This document shows positions 34,583 through 44,132 of a stretch of 64,000 nucleotides of DNA, in pieces. Source of the stretch: Aquimarina acroporae (GTDB lineage Bacteria; Bacteroidota; Bacteroidia; Flavobacteriales; Flavobacteriaceae). Location: NCBI RefSeq assembly GCF_023195925.1, contig NZ_JALPRE010000018.1, positions 62,001-126,000 of the forward strand, read 5' to 3'. Below the pieces are notes generated by a model. It worked only from the letters and a program-made list of their open reading frames with translations. It ran no database searches and had not been told where the DNA came from. The stretch's first letter is position 1. Each line of letters begins with the position of its first letter. The position numbers were made by a program, and so were the translations under genes.

Positions 34583-35284
34583 TTAAATCAAATTTTTACG
34601 GAAACTTTTTCTAACGTTGATAATAGTTTCCTTAACCTCAGTTGCAGTTAGATCTTTAATAGTAGCAATTTCTTCGAAATTTAACTTTCCGAAAATAAAT
34701 AAATCAATAATTTTTGAAGTTTCCATGGGTAACCAACTGTAGAATTTACCCAGTAGTTTCTGCTTTCTGAAATCTGTGGAGGGTTCGGAGTCTATAATTT
34801 TTAAAATTTCAGAATCTAAATCATCATAAATGAAGTTTTGCTTGTTTTCTACGCTCTGGTGGTAACAAATGTCGTCGAGATCTTCTTTCATTATTAATTC
34901 ATTATCTGCTTCAACAGTATATGTTTCTTCAAGCTTTTCTAATTCGTTTTTTAGAAAGTAATTAGTACTAATACTACGTTGATGCCAGCCTTCCTTATTA
35001 TAGAGATCATCAATAAGATCATCGGCAATTTTAAAAAGCTGTAATTCTAGAGTTAATGTGTCAATTTCTATATCAAGATCATCATAGTAGAGTTTTAATA
35101 TAGCGTCGTCAATAATTCCACTAGAACAATACATATTTTGAGGTAGTATACCAACGCTTTCAGCAATATATAATCGATGCTTTACATATGGGTGTAAGTG
35201 TGGGACTATGGATAATAATTTTTTACCAAATTCCTTTTGATCATCGGCTCCGTAAAATTTCTGTAATTCATATGTCGTATTCAT
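34583..35284 (-). CDS. Sigma-70 region 4-like protein of unknown role
   Basis: A helical, acidic protein of 233 residues. The C-terminal part, about 175-233 (YSWLPMETSKIIDLFIFGKL, then a FEEIATIKDLTATEV helix-turn-helix-like segment and KETIINVRKSFRKNL), looks like sigma-70 region 4. The first 150 residues are strongly acidic and helical and do not show the region 2 of a normal ECF sigma factor. Related frames lie next to pabB and tilS in other Flavobacteriia, as far as I recall. It could be a divergent sigma factor or an unrelated DNA-binding regulator. It diverges from tilS. Confidence 0.6.
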   Translation of the reverse strand: MNTTYELQKFYGADDQKEFGKKLLSIVPHLHPYVKHRLYIAESVGILPQNMYCSSGIIDDAILKLYYDDLDIEIDTLTLELQLFKIADDLIDDLYNKEGWHQRSISTNYFLKNELEKLEETYTVEADNELIMKEDLDDICYHQSVENKQNFIYDDLDSEILKIIDSEPSTDFRKQKLLGKFYSWLPMETSKIIDLFIFGKLNFEEIATIKDLTATEVKETIINVRKSFRKNLI

Positions 35285-35441
35285 TGGTGAGCGATTTAAG
35301 AGTTGTTCTTTAAAAATAACGAAAACAAATCAATTTTGGTGTTAAAAACTTGAAAATCAGCAAATAAAACAAGGTTTGAATCGTTCTTAGATAGTAAATC
35401 AAAATTGTATCTTTGAAAAATCATTAAAAATTAATGTCGTC

Positions 35442-36758
35442 TTGTTATCAAAAGAGTTTAAAGCACACATTTCAAATCATCTTTCTTTTTTATCGAGGAG
35501 TAGATTATTAATTGCCTGTAGTGGTGGATTGGATAGCGTGGTACTTGCCAGATTATGCGAAATGCAGTCTTTTGAATTTGGTATCGCCCATTGTAATTTT
35601 AAACTCAGAGAAAAAGAGAGTGATGAAGATGAAGTATTTGTAAAAGATTTGGCCGCACGATTAAAAGCCCCATTTTTTTGCACTCAATTTGAAACAGAAC
35701 AATATGCAACAGAGAATAAGCTTTCTATTCAAATGGCAGCTAGAGAATTGAGATATTCTTGGTTCGAAAAAATAGCAAATGAGTATCAATACGAGTATGT
35801 TCTTACCGCCCACCATGCAGATGATAACTTAGAGACATTTTTAATTAATCTATCTAGGGGAACAGGAATAGAAGGTTTACTTGGCATTCCAGAAATTAAC
35901 AACACTTACATTCGTCCATTATTACCATATTCTAGAGAACAAATTTTAGAGTTTGCCCAACAAGATGAGCTGCATTGGAGAGAAGATAGTAGTAATAGTA
36001 GTACAAAGTATCTTAGAAATAAGTTACGTCATGATATCATTCCCGAGCTTAAATCTATCAATACTACTTTTCTAAGTAATTTTAAAAATACATTAACGCA
36101 TCTAAAAGCGAGTAATGAATTCATAAAAGGACAATTATTTAAGATTGAAAAAGATGTACTTCTATTTTGTGAAGATGGGACAATAAGTATTTCTATTGAT
36201 AGGTTGCAGGAGTATGGAAATTTGAAAACATGCTTGTATTTTTTACTGAAAGATTATGGTTTTCGAGCCTGGAATGATATTGAACAAATGATTACAGCTC
36301 AATCTGGAAAGCAAATTTTCTCAGAGAAATATAGACTGGTTAAAGATAGAGAACGTTTATTAATAAGTCCTATTATCACATCTGTACCCAATCACCAGTA
36401 CAAAATTCCAAAAGAAGAAACTATGCTTATGTTTCCTTCGGGAGCCTTAAAGTTTAAGGATGTAAGTACAATGGAATCAGCTGATTTAAAGACCATTTTT
36501 GTTGATAAAGAAAAGTTAAAATACCCTTTAGTTGTAAGAAAATGGAAAGAAGGCGACTATTTTTATCCGTTAGGAATGCAGGGCAAGAAAAAATTAAGCA
36601 AATATTTTAAAGATGAAAAATTATCTTTGCTCGCAAAAGAAAGAGTATGGTTGTTATGTTCTGGAGAAGAGATTATTTGGATAATAAACTATAGAGCAGA
36701 TGACCGATTCAAAATTAAGCCTCAAACTAAACAAATATTAAAAATAACAATAACCTAA
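35442..36758 (+). CDS. tilS: tRNA(Ile)-lysidine synthetase
   Basis: A protein of 438 residues with the PP-loop ATPase domain: CSGGLDSVVLARL (SGGLDS at 27-32), FGIAHCNFKLREKESDED and VLTAHHADDNLETFL. The C-terminal TilS domain has PLVVRKWKEGDYFYPLGM and KKLSKYFKDEKL. It changes C34 of the tRNA-Ile CAU anticodon to lysidine, needed to read AUA. The start is a TTG at 35442; an ATG at 35434 is in another frame and gives only a 25-residue frame. The stop overlaps the ATG of the dsbD gene by one base (TAATG), so translation is probably coupled. Confidence 0.95.
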   Translation: MLSKEFKAHISNHLSFLSRSRLLIACSGGLDSVVLARLCEMQSFEFGIAHCNFKLREKESDEDEVFVKDLAARLKAPFFCTQFETEQYATENKLSIQMAARELRYSWFEKIANEYQYEYVLTAHHADDNLETFLINLSRGTGIEGLLGIPEINNTYIRPLLPYSREQILEFAQQDELHWREDSSNSSTKYLRNKLRHDIIPELKSINTTFLSNFKNTLTHLKASNEFIKGQLFKIEKDVLLFCEDGTISISIDRLQEYGNLKTCLYFLLKDYGFRAWNDIEQMITAQSGKQIFSEKYRLVKDRERLLISPIITSVPNHQYKIPKEETMLMFPSGALKFKDVSTMESADLKTIFVDKEKLKYPLVVRKWKEGDYFYPLGMQGKKKLSKYFKDEKLSLLAKERVWLLCSGEEIIWIINYRADDRFKIKPQTKQILKITIT

Positions 36759-38740
36759 TGCGGTACTTTCTACTATTTATAACAACTGTATTATTTTCTA
36801 CAATATCATTTTCTCAAACTTTAGAGCCTATTAAATGGCAAGCTACTATTGAAAAGGAAACAGAAGATAGTTATATTCTAAAATTCAATGCAAAATTAGA
36901 TAAAGGTTGGCATTTATATTCTCAAAAAGAAGCCGAAACCGATGATATTGCACCAACACCTACAGAGTTTTCTTTTAACAATACTCCAGAGACATATACA
37001 CTAGTAGGAGAGACTATAGAGCCCGCGGGGATAGAAAAGTATGATAATATCTTTGAAATGGAGGTAAAGTACTTTGAAGAGAACGTGACTTTTATCCAAA
37101 AAATTAAGCAAATAGATAAAAATTTAAAAACTGTAAAGGCAGAGGTGTTTTTTTCTGTATGTGATGATGAAAGATGTTTGGCTCCAGATATTGTTGAGTT
37201 TAATTTGAATTTGAGCGGAGAAGCTTCAGAAAATAAAGGAGACCTTACTTCTATTACAGAAACTGATAAAATTAAATCAGAATCGCTTAATATTGAAGTG
37301 AAAGGGAAGGAAAAATTTCCTTCAGATCAAGTAGATCAGAAAAGTTATTTAAACATATTTATTTTAGGATTTTTAGGAGGTTTGATAGCATTGTTAACGC
37401 CTTGTGTATTTCCAATGATTCCTCTTACCGTGTCATTTTTTACCAAAAGTGCAAAAGACAAGAAAAAAGGTTTGTTTAATGCTATTTTATACGGGTTTTT
37501 CATATTTGCCATCTATGTATTGTTAAGTTTACCCTTTCATTTACTAGATTCGGTAGACCCCGAAATATTAAATAATATATCGACAAACGTTACCCTTAAC
37601 ATTGTCTTCTTTATCATATTTATAGTTTTTTCCATTTCGTTTTTCGGCTATTTTGAAATTACTTTACCTTCTTCTTGGAGTAATAGTTTAGATAGTAAAG
37701 CCACAAGCATAGGAGGGATAGTAGGTGTGTTTTTTATGGCACTTACCCTAGCATTGGTCTCTTTTTCTTGTACAGGACCTATTTTAGGATCTTTATTAGG
37801 AGGGTCGTTAAGTACCGATGGAGGTGCAATGCAACTTAGTTTTGGTATGGGAGGTTTTGGTCTTGCGCTAGCGTTACCATTTGCGTTATTTGCATTGTTC
37901 CCAAATTGGTTAAACTCACTTCCAAAAAGCGGAGGCTGGTTAAATACTGTAAAAGTTGTACTTGGTTTTATCGAATTGGCCTTGGCATTCAAATTTTTAT
38001 CGAATGCAGACCTTGTGGAGCATTGGGGTATCTTAAAAAGAGAAATATTTATTGGTATTTGGATAGTGATTGGAATAGGAATGGTACTATATCTTTTTGG
38101 TAAGATTAAATTTCCTCACGATGGTCCTATTCAGAAATTAAGTTTGGGTAGAAAAGGTTTGGGAATTGTAACCTTATTGTTTGTGGTATATCTTATTCCA
38201 GGCCTAACCAATACAGCATATGCAAACTTAAAACTGTTAAGCGGGTTTCCTCCACCGTTATTTTATAGTATTTACGAAAAAGAGTCTCACGGTCCCCTTG
38301 GTTTAGATGCATATACAGATTTTGATCAAGGAGTAGAGGCTGCAAAGGCTCAAAACAAACCGATTATGATAGATTTCACAGGTTGGGCCTGTGTTAATTG
38401 TCGTAAAATGGAAGAACAGGTATGGAGTCATCCAGAAATTATAGAAGTACTTAAAGATAAATATGTACTTATTTCGCTGTATGTTGATGATCGTGAAGAG
38501 TTATCAGAAAATGATCAATTTAAGTTTCTGAAGGAAGACGGAAGAGTAAAGAACATTCGCACCATAGGAGATAAATGGGCAACCTTTCAAACGGTTAACT
38601 TTAAAAATAATTCTCAGCCCTATTATGTATTAATTGATGCTAATATGAATCTATTAAATCAAACTACCGCATATACTCCAGACGTACAAGAATACCTAAA
38701 ATGGCTCAAGACTGGATTGCAAAACTATCATAATAAATAA
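36758..38740 (+). CDS. dsbD: Thiol:disulphide interchange protein DsbD
   Basis: A full three-domain DsbD of 660 residues. After a signal peptide the N-terminal domain has CDDERC (Cys135, Cys140). The eight-helix membrane core has LTPCVFP (Cys216) and SFSCTGPIL (Cys338). The C-terminal thioredoxin domain has GWACVNCRKM (Cys545, Cys548). It carries electrons from cytoplasmic thioredoxin to the periplasm, feeding DsbC-like or TlpA-like proteins and cytochrome c maturation. It overlaps tilS by one base, an unusual but close pairing. It might supply reductant to the TlpA-like protein at 22045, a speculation. Confidence 0.93.
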   Translation: MRYFLLFITTVLFSTISFSQTLEPIKWQATIEKETEDSYILKFNAKLDKGWHLYSQKEAETDDIAPTPTEFSFNNTPETYTLVGETIEPAGIEKYDNIFEMEVKYFEENVTFIQKIKQIDKNLKTVKAEVFFSVCDDERCLAPDIVEFNLNLSGEASENKGDLTSITETDKIKSESLNIEVKGKEKFPSDQVDQKSYLNIFILGFLGGLIALLTPCVFPMIPLTVSFFTKSAKDKKKGLFNAILYGFFIFAIYVLLSLPFHLLDSVDPEILNNISTNVTLNIVFFIIFIVFSISFFGYFEITLPSSWSNSLDSKATSIGGIVGVFFMALTLALVSFSCTGPILGSLLGGSLSTDGGAMQLSFGMGGFGLALALPFALFALFPNWLNSLPKSGGWLNTVKVVLGFIELALAFKFLSNADLVEHWGILKREIFIGIWIVIGIGMVLYLFGKIKFPHDGPIQKLSLGRKGLGIVTLLFVVYLIPGLTNTAYANLKLLSGFPPPLFYSIYEKESHGPLGLDAYTDFDQGVEAAKAQNKPIMIDFTGWACVNCRKMEEQVWSHPEIIEVLKDKYVLISLYVDDREELSENDQFKFLKEDGRVKNIRTIGDKWATFQTVNFKNNSQPYYVLIDANMNLLNQTTAYTPDVQEYLKWLKTGLQNYHNK

Positions 38741-38838
38741 TTAAAAAAGATAGCGTTATAAATTTTTATTATAGCGCTGCTGTAAGTAAATATCAATTTT
38801 TCGACTGTATAAGTGTACAAACCATAATCAGTTGAAGA

Positions 38839-39483
38839 ATGATAAAAGAAAAAATAGAACTTTCCCAGTGCTTTCCATTTATAGAGACAGAACTTAAGGA
38901 TGAGATTTTATCATTTGGCGAACTTAAAGAAATCCCAAAAGGAGAATATGTGGTGCGACAAGGAAGCTATTTAAATTTCTTACCTATTATTTTAGATGGT
39001 TTAATTAAGATGTGTGCCGAAGAAGAAGAGGTTGAATTTCTCTTATATTATATCCATCCGGGTCAATGTTGTATATTAAGTTTTAATCACTTATTTGCAC
39101 AGGAAGCTGTACGTTTTTCTGCAATGACCGAAAAAGAAACCAAAGTCCTATGCTTACCCATGCAAAAGGTAAAAGAATGGTTTTTGAAGTATCCGTCCTT
39201 TACCCAAATTATATTAAAAGATTTTCAGCGTAATTATGAAGATTTACTGCATACCACAAAGCAATTTGTATGCTACAAGATAGAAGATCGATTGGTAAAT
39301 TATTTGACCGAGAAGGCGAAGTTGCAAAACTGCAATATGATTCAAATGTCTCACCAGCAAATAGCTTCAGATTTAGGAACGTCACGAGAAGTAGTTTCTA
39401 GGTTAACCAAAAAATTACAAGCAACAAATTTATTGATTCAACATAAAAGACACATCGAACTTACACAACTCGTAACCGCATAA
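38839..39483 (+). CDS. Crp/Fnr family transcriptional regulator
   Basis: A protein of 214 residues. The cyclic-nucleotide-binding fold covers about residues 5-125 (EIPKGEYVVRQGSYLNFLPIILDGLIKM, then YYIHPGQCCILSF). The C-terminal winged helix runs from about 150 to 210 with MIQMSHQQIASDLGTSREVVSRLTKKL as the recognition helix region. The ligand pocket lacks the classic RSxxA cAMP motif, and the few cysteines are not in an Fe-S pattern, so neither cAMP nor oxygen sensing can be claimed. It is monocistronic, 198 bases upstream of the lamin-tail/spondin lipoprotein on the same strand. Confidence 0.9.
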   Translation: MIKEKIELSQCFPFIETELKDEILSFGELKEIPKGEYVVRQGSYLNFLPIILDGLIKMCAEEEEVEFLLYYIHPGQCCILSFNHLFAQEAVRFSAMTEKETKVLCLPMQKVKEWFLKYPSFTQIILKDFQRNYEDLLHTTKQFVCYKIEDRLVNYLTEKAKLQNCNMIQMSHQQIASDLGTSREVVSRLTKKLQATNLLIQHKRHIELTQLVTA

Positions 39484-39508
39484 AATTTTCATTTTTTCAA
39501 TTCTTTTT

Positions 39509-39529
39509 GGTGCTGTAAAAGCACCTTTT
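39509..39529 (+). terminator. Weak intrinsic terminator after the Crp/Fnr gene
   Basis: The stem GGTGCT/AGCACC (39509-39514 and 39520-39525) with a GTAAA loop is followed by TTTT. It lies 25 bases past the stop codon. The stem is short, so confidence is limited. Confidence 0.5.
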
Positions 39530-39682
39530 GGTGTTGAGGTAAATTTGTATTCAACTATTTGATTATCAGATAATTAAATAACATTTTTTTAACATGTTTC
39601 AGTGACTTTTGTCACCGTTTTTAAGCTGATTTGATATTTACATTTGTTTCAAAATAAAACAAACAAATAAAAATATTGTATC

Positions 39683-42052
39683 ATGAAAAAAATTAATCTT
39701 TTAGTATTAATCGGACTATTAGCATTTGCATCGTGTAGTGACGATGATGATGCTGTAGCTCCACCCGATGGAGGAACAGATAACGTTCAAAATGACGTTG
39801 TATTAAACGAAGTGAGATTTCAGGGAACTGATCTTATTGAAATTTTTAATAGAGGAAATCAGGAAGCAGACCTTAACGATTATTGGTTATGCCTTGGGCC
39901 TGGAACCTATGAGAGAATAGGTGATTTAACTCCACAAAGCGGTAATACTGTAATTCCTGCTCAGGGATATCTTGTTTTGGCATATAATTTACCCGATAAT
40001 AATGGAGGTTTAGGATTATATTCTACCAACGAGTTTACTAACTCTGATGCTTTAGTAGATTTTGTACAGTATGGTGCAGGAGGTAGTGCAAGAGAAGATG
40101 TTGCAGTATCTGCTGGTCTATGGACAGCAGGAGAGTTTGTACCAACCGTTTCTGGAGCCGAAAATAGTATCGTTTACGATGGAGAGGGTAACGGAGCAGG
40201 AAATTGGGCCGAAACAACGTCGGTTACGTTTGGTGCAGAAAACGTACTTACCATGCCAAATAACGATGTGCGTTCTATCGTAATAAATGAAGTAAATTAT
40301 GGGGAAGATAAACAAATAGAATTATGGAATAACGGGACAGTTCCTGTAGACCTTGCCCCGTACTGGTTATGTTTAGGGCCTGGTCAATACCTTCAAATAG
40401 ATAACGCAACAATAGTAAGCGGAAATAAAGAATTAGCTCCGGGAGAATTTCTAGTGGTTAACTGGAATGAATTAGGTGATAGTGAAGGATTAGGGTTATA
40501 TTCTACAAACACTTTTGCAAGTGCTGATGCAATCATTGATTTCGTGCAATGGGGAGCATCGGGTAGTGCAAGAGAAAATGTTGCTGTAGAAGCAGGAATT
40601 TGGACTGTAGGTGAATTTGTAGAAGGAGTAAGACTACCAAGTTATAGCATTGCCTATGACGGAGAAGGTGATGCTGCCAGCGATTGGGCCGAAGCTATAA
40701 ATCCAACTTTTGGGATGGGTAATGCAACACCAATTAATCGAACTACTTTTAGTATTACCATTAAAAATACAGTAAACTATTTAAATGTGCATACCTTTAC
40801 TACTCCAGTTGGTGCAGGTAGTCCTGGACCATTAACTACAGATGGATCTCAATATCAAGTGTCATTTAAAGCTGTACCTGGAACCAAATTTACCCCAGTT
40901 ACGATGATGGGGAATAGTAATGATTGGTTCTTGGCACCAACAGACCTTGCTGGAATTGATTTATTTCCTAACGGGCAGGCACTGAATGGTGTAGATATTG
41001 CAGATCAACTGTCATTATATGATTTAGGTACCGAAGCAGACGGAGATCCAACTACATTTCCTCCAGCCGGAGCAGATGTGGGACCAGCGGATCCTAATAC
41101 TTCTGTAAGATTGGTGCCTGGAAGAGGAACTGGAGATATTTATGTAACAGCGGTATTAGATTATACTAATGGAGATGGAAGCTCGGCAGGAACATTTACG
41201 CTTACCATTACTGCAATTAATACACCTGATCCGGGTATGGCAGCAAGCCAGGATAACGGATTCGTAGTTACTCCTGGTATTGTGGTACTACATGCGCAAC
41301 CAGAGCCATTATTTACCTTAGGTGAAGAAGACAGAGGAGTAGGGTTAGAAGCTATTGCAGAAGATGGTATGCCAGGTGAGCTTTATAACTGGTTTACAGA
41401 AACTGGATCACAAGGAACGCCGTTAAGGTTATCTTCTTCATTAACACCTTTTTCTCCATCATTCATTTATGCATTTAACACAGATAGAGACCCTTGGTTC
41501 ACACAAGGAGATGAAGCAAAACCATCCAGTGGAATGGAAGAAATAGCTGAAGATGGAAATAGAATGGTCGCTTATGATTACCTGAAAGATTTTGGTATTC
41601 CTGTTGCTCTGCCGGCTGAAGCAGGGCCAATTATGCCAGGAGGATCTCATACATTTACCATCGAAGTACCACAAGGACAAGATTATAAACTTGGTTTCGG
41701 AACTATGTTTGTAAAATCTAATGATTGGATTATTAGTACAAATAATGTTGGTCTAACATTGTTCAATGATGATGGAAGTCCTTTCTCAGGAACCGAAGTA
41801 AGTTCAAATACTTATTTATATGATGCAGGAACGGAAGACGACGAGCCAGTAGGATTCGGACCAAATCAAGTAATGAACCAGGGAACTCCAAATACGGGAG
41901 CTGCAGACGCAGATACTTCAATTCGAAGAGTATCATCACTAGAAGATGTACAGTTCGGAAAAGGTGTTATCAACAGTGCACCAGGAGTAACATGGTTTGG
42001 AGATCCAAGAGGAGGATATAACCTGATCGAAGTAAACATTCAAGCTCAGTAG
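39683..42052 (+). CDS. Lipoprotein with two lamin-tail domains and two spondin-like domains
   Basis: A lipoprotein of 789 residues with lipobox FASC (Cys18) and the SDDDDA stretch that follows, a likely surface-export signal. Two tandem lamin-tail domains (about 39-190 and 198-350) repeat almost word for word: LNEV or INEV at the start, YWLCLGPG, GLGLYSTN, DFVQ, GSARE, AENSIVYDGEG or SYSIAYDGEG. Two spondin-type domains follow (about 354-560 and 580-789), each with FT or SHTFTI strands, SNDW and DLFP-type loops and a C-terminal EDVQFGK or TSVRL segment. Lamin-tail and spondin domains bind carbohydrate or matrix in other contexts. No enzyme motif is visible. It is monocistronic with its own terminator. 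Confidence 0.85.
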   Translation: MKKINLLVLIGLLAFASCSDDDDAVAPPDGGTDNVQNDVVLNEVRFQGTDLIEIFNRGNQEADLNDYWLCLGPGTYERIGDLTPQSGNTVIPAQGYLVLAYNLPDNNGGLGLYSTNEFTNSDALVDFVQYGAGGSAREDVAVSAGLWTAGEFVPTVSGAENSIVYDGEGNGAGNWAETTSVTFGAENVLTMPNNDVRSIVINEVNYGEDKQIELWNNGTVPVDLAPYWLCLGPGQYLQIDNATIVSGNKELAPGEFLVVNWNELGDSEGLGLYSTNTFASADAIIDFVQWGASGSARENVAVEAGIWTVGEFVEGVRLPSYSIAYDGEGDAASDWAEAINPTFGMGNATPINRTTFSITIKNTVNYLNVHTFTTPVGAGSPGPLTTDGSQYQVSFKAVPGTKFTPVTMMGNSNDWFLAPTDLAGIDLFPNGQALNGVDIADQLSLYDLGTEADGDPTTFPPAGADVGPADPNTSVRLVPGRGTGDIYVTAVLDYTNGDGSSAGTFTLTITAINTPDPGMAASQDNGFVVTPGIVVLHAQPEPLFTLGEEDRGVGLEAIAEDGMPGELYNWFTETGSQGTPLRLSSSLTPFSPSFIYAFNTDRDPWFTQGDEAKPSSGMEEIAEDGNRMVAYDYLKDFGIPVALPAEAGPIMPGGSHTFTIEVPQGQDYKLGFGTMFVKSNDWIISTNNVGLTLFNDDGSPFSGTEVSSNTYLYDAGTEDDEPVGFGPNQVMNQGTPNTGAADADTSIRRVSSLEDVQFGKGVINSAPGVTWFGDPRGGYNLIEVNIQAQ

Positions 42053-42124
42053 TATCTTTTGTGGTATGCTTAATATGTGTAGGGGTATTCATATTGAGAG
42101 TATAGCTGCATAAGGTATGAATAG

Positions 42125-42156
42125 AAAAACCTTTGGTGGGGTCACCAAAGGTTTTT
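42125..42156 (+). terminator. Intrinsic terminator after the spondin lipoprotein
   Basis: A 14-base stem (42125-42138 with 42143-42156) around a GGGT loop, ending in five T residues. It is strong and well placed, 73 bases past the stop. Confidence 0.88.
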
Positions 42157-42266
42157 GTAGTTTGAATGAAAGTGATCTCAAACAATCACTGTGTTAAAAT
42201 CTCCTTAAAGGCATCATACTCACAATACCATTTTTTTATCTTCCACCATAAACTAAATTTATCAAA

Positions 42267-44114
42267 ATGCGATTCTTCAAAATTACTGTTCTCAAGCTTT
42301 TATTTCTTCTTATTTCTTGTTCTGGATTTTCCCAGGAAAAGGATAGTTATGATGTAAAAGCAAATTACACAAAACAAGAGGTAGATATTGTAATGCGTGA
42401 TGGTACCAAGCTGCATACTACAATCTACTCTCCCAAAGATACTTCAAAGAAATACCCTATCCTTATGCAAAGAACTCCTTACAGTTCAAGACCATACGGA
42501 GCAGATCAGTTTAGATCTCAAATTGGGCCTAATAAATACTTGATGAAAGAAGGTAATATTATAGTATATCAAGATGTTCGAGGTAGATGGATGAGTGAGG
42601 GAGTCTATGATAATATGCGTGCCTATATTCCTAATAAAAAAGGGAAGCAATTCGATGAGGCAAGTGATACTTATGATACTATAGATTGGCTGGTAAAAAA
42701 TGTGGCCAATAACAATGGAAAAGTTGGAGTTTGGGGTATTTCTTATCCTGGTTTTTATGCAACATATTCATTACTAGATTCACACCCAGCACTGAAAGCG
42801 GTTTCGCCACAGGCTTGTATTGGTGATTTCTTTTTTGATGATTTTCATCATAACGGAGCGTATCTTTTGAGCTACTGGAGAGCAACTGCAGTATTCGGAT
42901 ATGAAAAAACAGAACCTACAGATAAAGGTTGGTACAGCTTTCCTGATCTAAAAAGTAAAGATCAATACCAGTTTTTCTTAGATGCTGGTCCACTAAGTAA
43001 TCTAGATAAATATTATAAAGAAGATAATGTTTTTTGGACACAGTTAAAAGAACATCCAAATTATGACGAGTTCTGGCAAAAAAGAGGAATCATCCAACAC
43101 TTAGAAAAAATCAAACCTGCAGTTATGGTTGTGGGAGGATTATTCGATGCTGAAGACCTGTATGGTCCATTCGAGACCTATGAAAACATAGAAAATAGAA
43201 GTGATAATTATAATATCATGGTTTTTGGTCCGTGGAGCCACGGAGATTGGGCACGTAGTAAAGAAAGACAAGCCGTTGGGAATGTATATTTTGGTGATAA
43301 ATTGTCTGAAAACTACCAAAAGAATGTAGAAACTAAGTTCTTTAATCATTTCTTGAAAGGTAGCGGAGATGATAAAACCGGTTTACCAGAGATTCAGATT
43401 TTTGACACAGGTAAAAAAGAATGGAATTCATATGAAAGTTGGCCACCAAAGAATACCGAGAAGAAAACATTTTACCTTTCTTCCAAAGGTCTTGATGAAA
43501 GTCAGGGAGGAGATTTTTCAGAATTTGTAAGTGATCCTAAAAAACCTGTGCCGTATTCTGAGGATATTAAAATGGTATTTACTCCTAGAAAATACATGAC
43601 CGATGATCAGAGATTTGCTGCAAGAAGACCTGATGTATTAGTCTTTGAAACTCCTGTACTCACAGAAGATGTAACCTTATCTGGAGAGGTTCTGGCTAAA
43701 TTAAAGGTAGCCACAACAGGGACTGATGCAGATTGGGTGGTTAAATTGATAGATGTATTTGCTAACGATGTAGAAGATACTCAAGAGACTCAGAAATACC
43801 TCAAAATGGGGAATTATCATATGATGGTTCGTAGTGAAATAATGAGAGGGCGTTTTAGAAATGATTTTAGTAAACCAGAACCTTTTGTTCCTAATCAAAA
43901 AACTGATGTAAATATTAAATTACAAGATGTACATCATACCTTCAAGAAAGGACATAAAATTCAAATTCAAGTACAAAGTACATGGTTTCCTTTGATCGAT
44001 TTGAACCCACAAACCTATGTGCCAAATATCTTTAAGGCGAAAGAATCAGATTTTACGAAGCAGACACACAAAGTATTTCATGATTCTTCAATAGAAGTTT
44101 CAATATTAAAATAA
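42267..44114 (+). CDS. CocE/NonD family hydrolase (X-Pro dipeptidyl-peptidase-like)
   Basis: A secreted protein of 615 residues. Its signal peptide ends near ISCSGFSQ, where LISC could also be a weak lipobox. The alpha/beta hydrolase domain has RDGTKLHTTIY, YQDVRGRWMSEG, the nucleophile elbow GISYPGFYA (Ser159), VVGGLFDAED with the Asp and FGPWSHGDW with the His. A C-terminal jelly-roll domain (about 440-615) completes the CocE/X-Pro dipeptidyl-peptidase fold. It would cleave acyl or proline-peptide bonds in the periplasm. It is followed by a DUF885 gene 18 bases on, so both probably serve peptide breakdown. Confidence 0.92.
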   Translation: MRFFKITVLKLLFLLISCSGFSQEKDSYDVKANYTKQEVDIVMRDGTKLHTTIYSPKDTSKKYPILMQRTPYSSRPYGADQFRSQIGPNKYLMKEGNIIVYQDVRGRWMSEGVYDNMRAYIPNKKGKQFDEASDTYDTIDWLVKNVANNNGKVGVWGISYPGFYATYSLLDSHPALKAVSPQACIGDFFFDDFHHNGAYLLSYWRATAVFGYEKTEPTDKGWYSFPDLKSKDQYQFFLDAGPLSNLDKYYKEDNVFWTQLKEHPNYDEFWQKRGIIQHLEKIKPAVMVVGGLFDAEDLYGPFETYENIENRSDNYNIMVFGPWSHGDWARSKERQAVGNVYFGDKLSENYQKNVETKFFNHFLKGSGDDKTGLPEIQIFDTGKKEWNSYESWPPKNTEKKTFYLSSKGLDESQGGDFSEFVSDPKKPVPYSEDIKMVFTPRKYMTDDQRFAARRPDVLVFETPVLTEDVTLSGEVLAKLKVATTGTDADWVVKLIDVFANDVEDTQETQKYLKMGNYHMMVRSEIMRGRFRNDFSKPEPFVPNQKTDVNIKLQDVHHTFKKGHKIQIQVQSTWFPLIDLNPQTYVPNIFKAKESDFTKQTHKVFHDSSIEVSILK

Positions 44115-44132
44115 TCAATCTAGAGCTTGAAT

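Noticed and set aside
35434..35511. ATG-started 25-residue frame overlapping the start of tilS
   Set aside because: The frame is short, ends early and does not continue into TilS; a TTG start in the tilS frame explains the data better. A frameshift is not needed.
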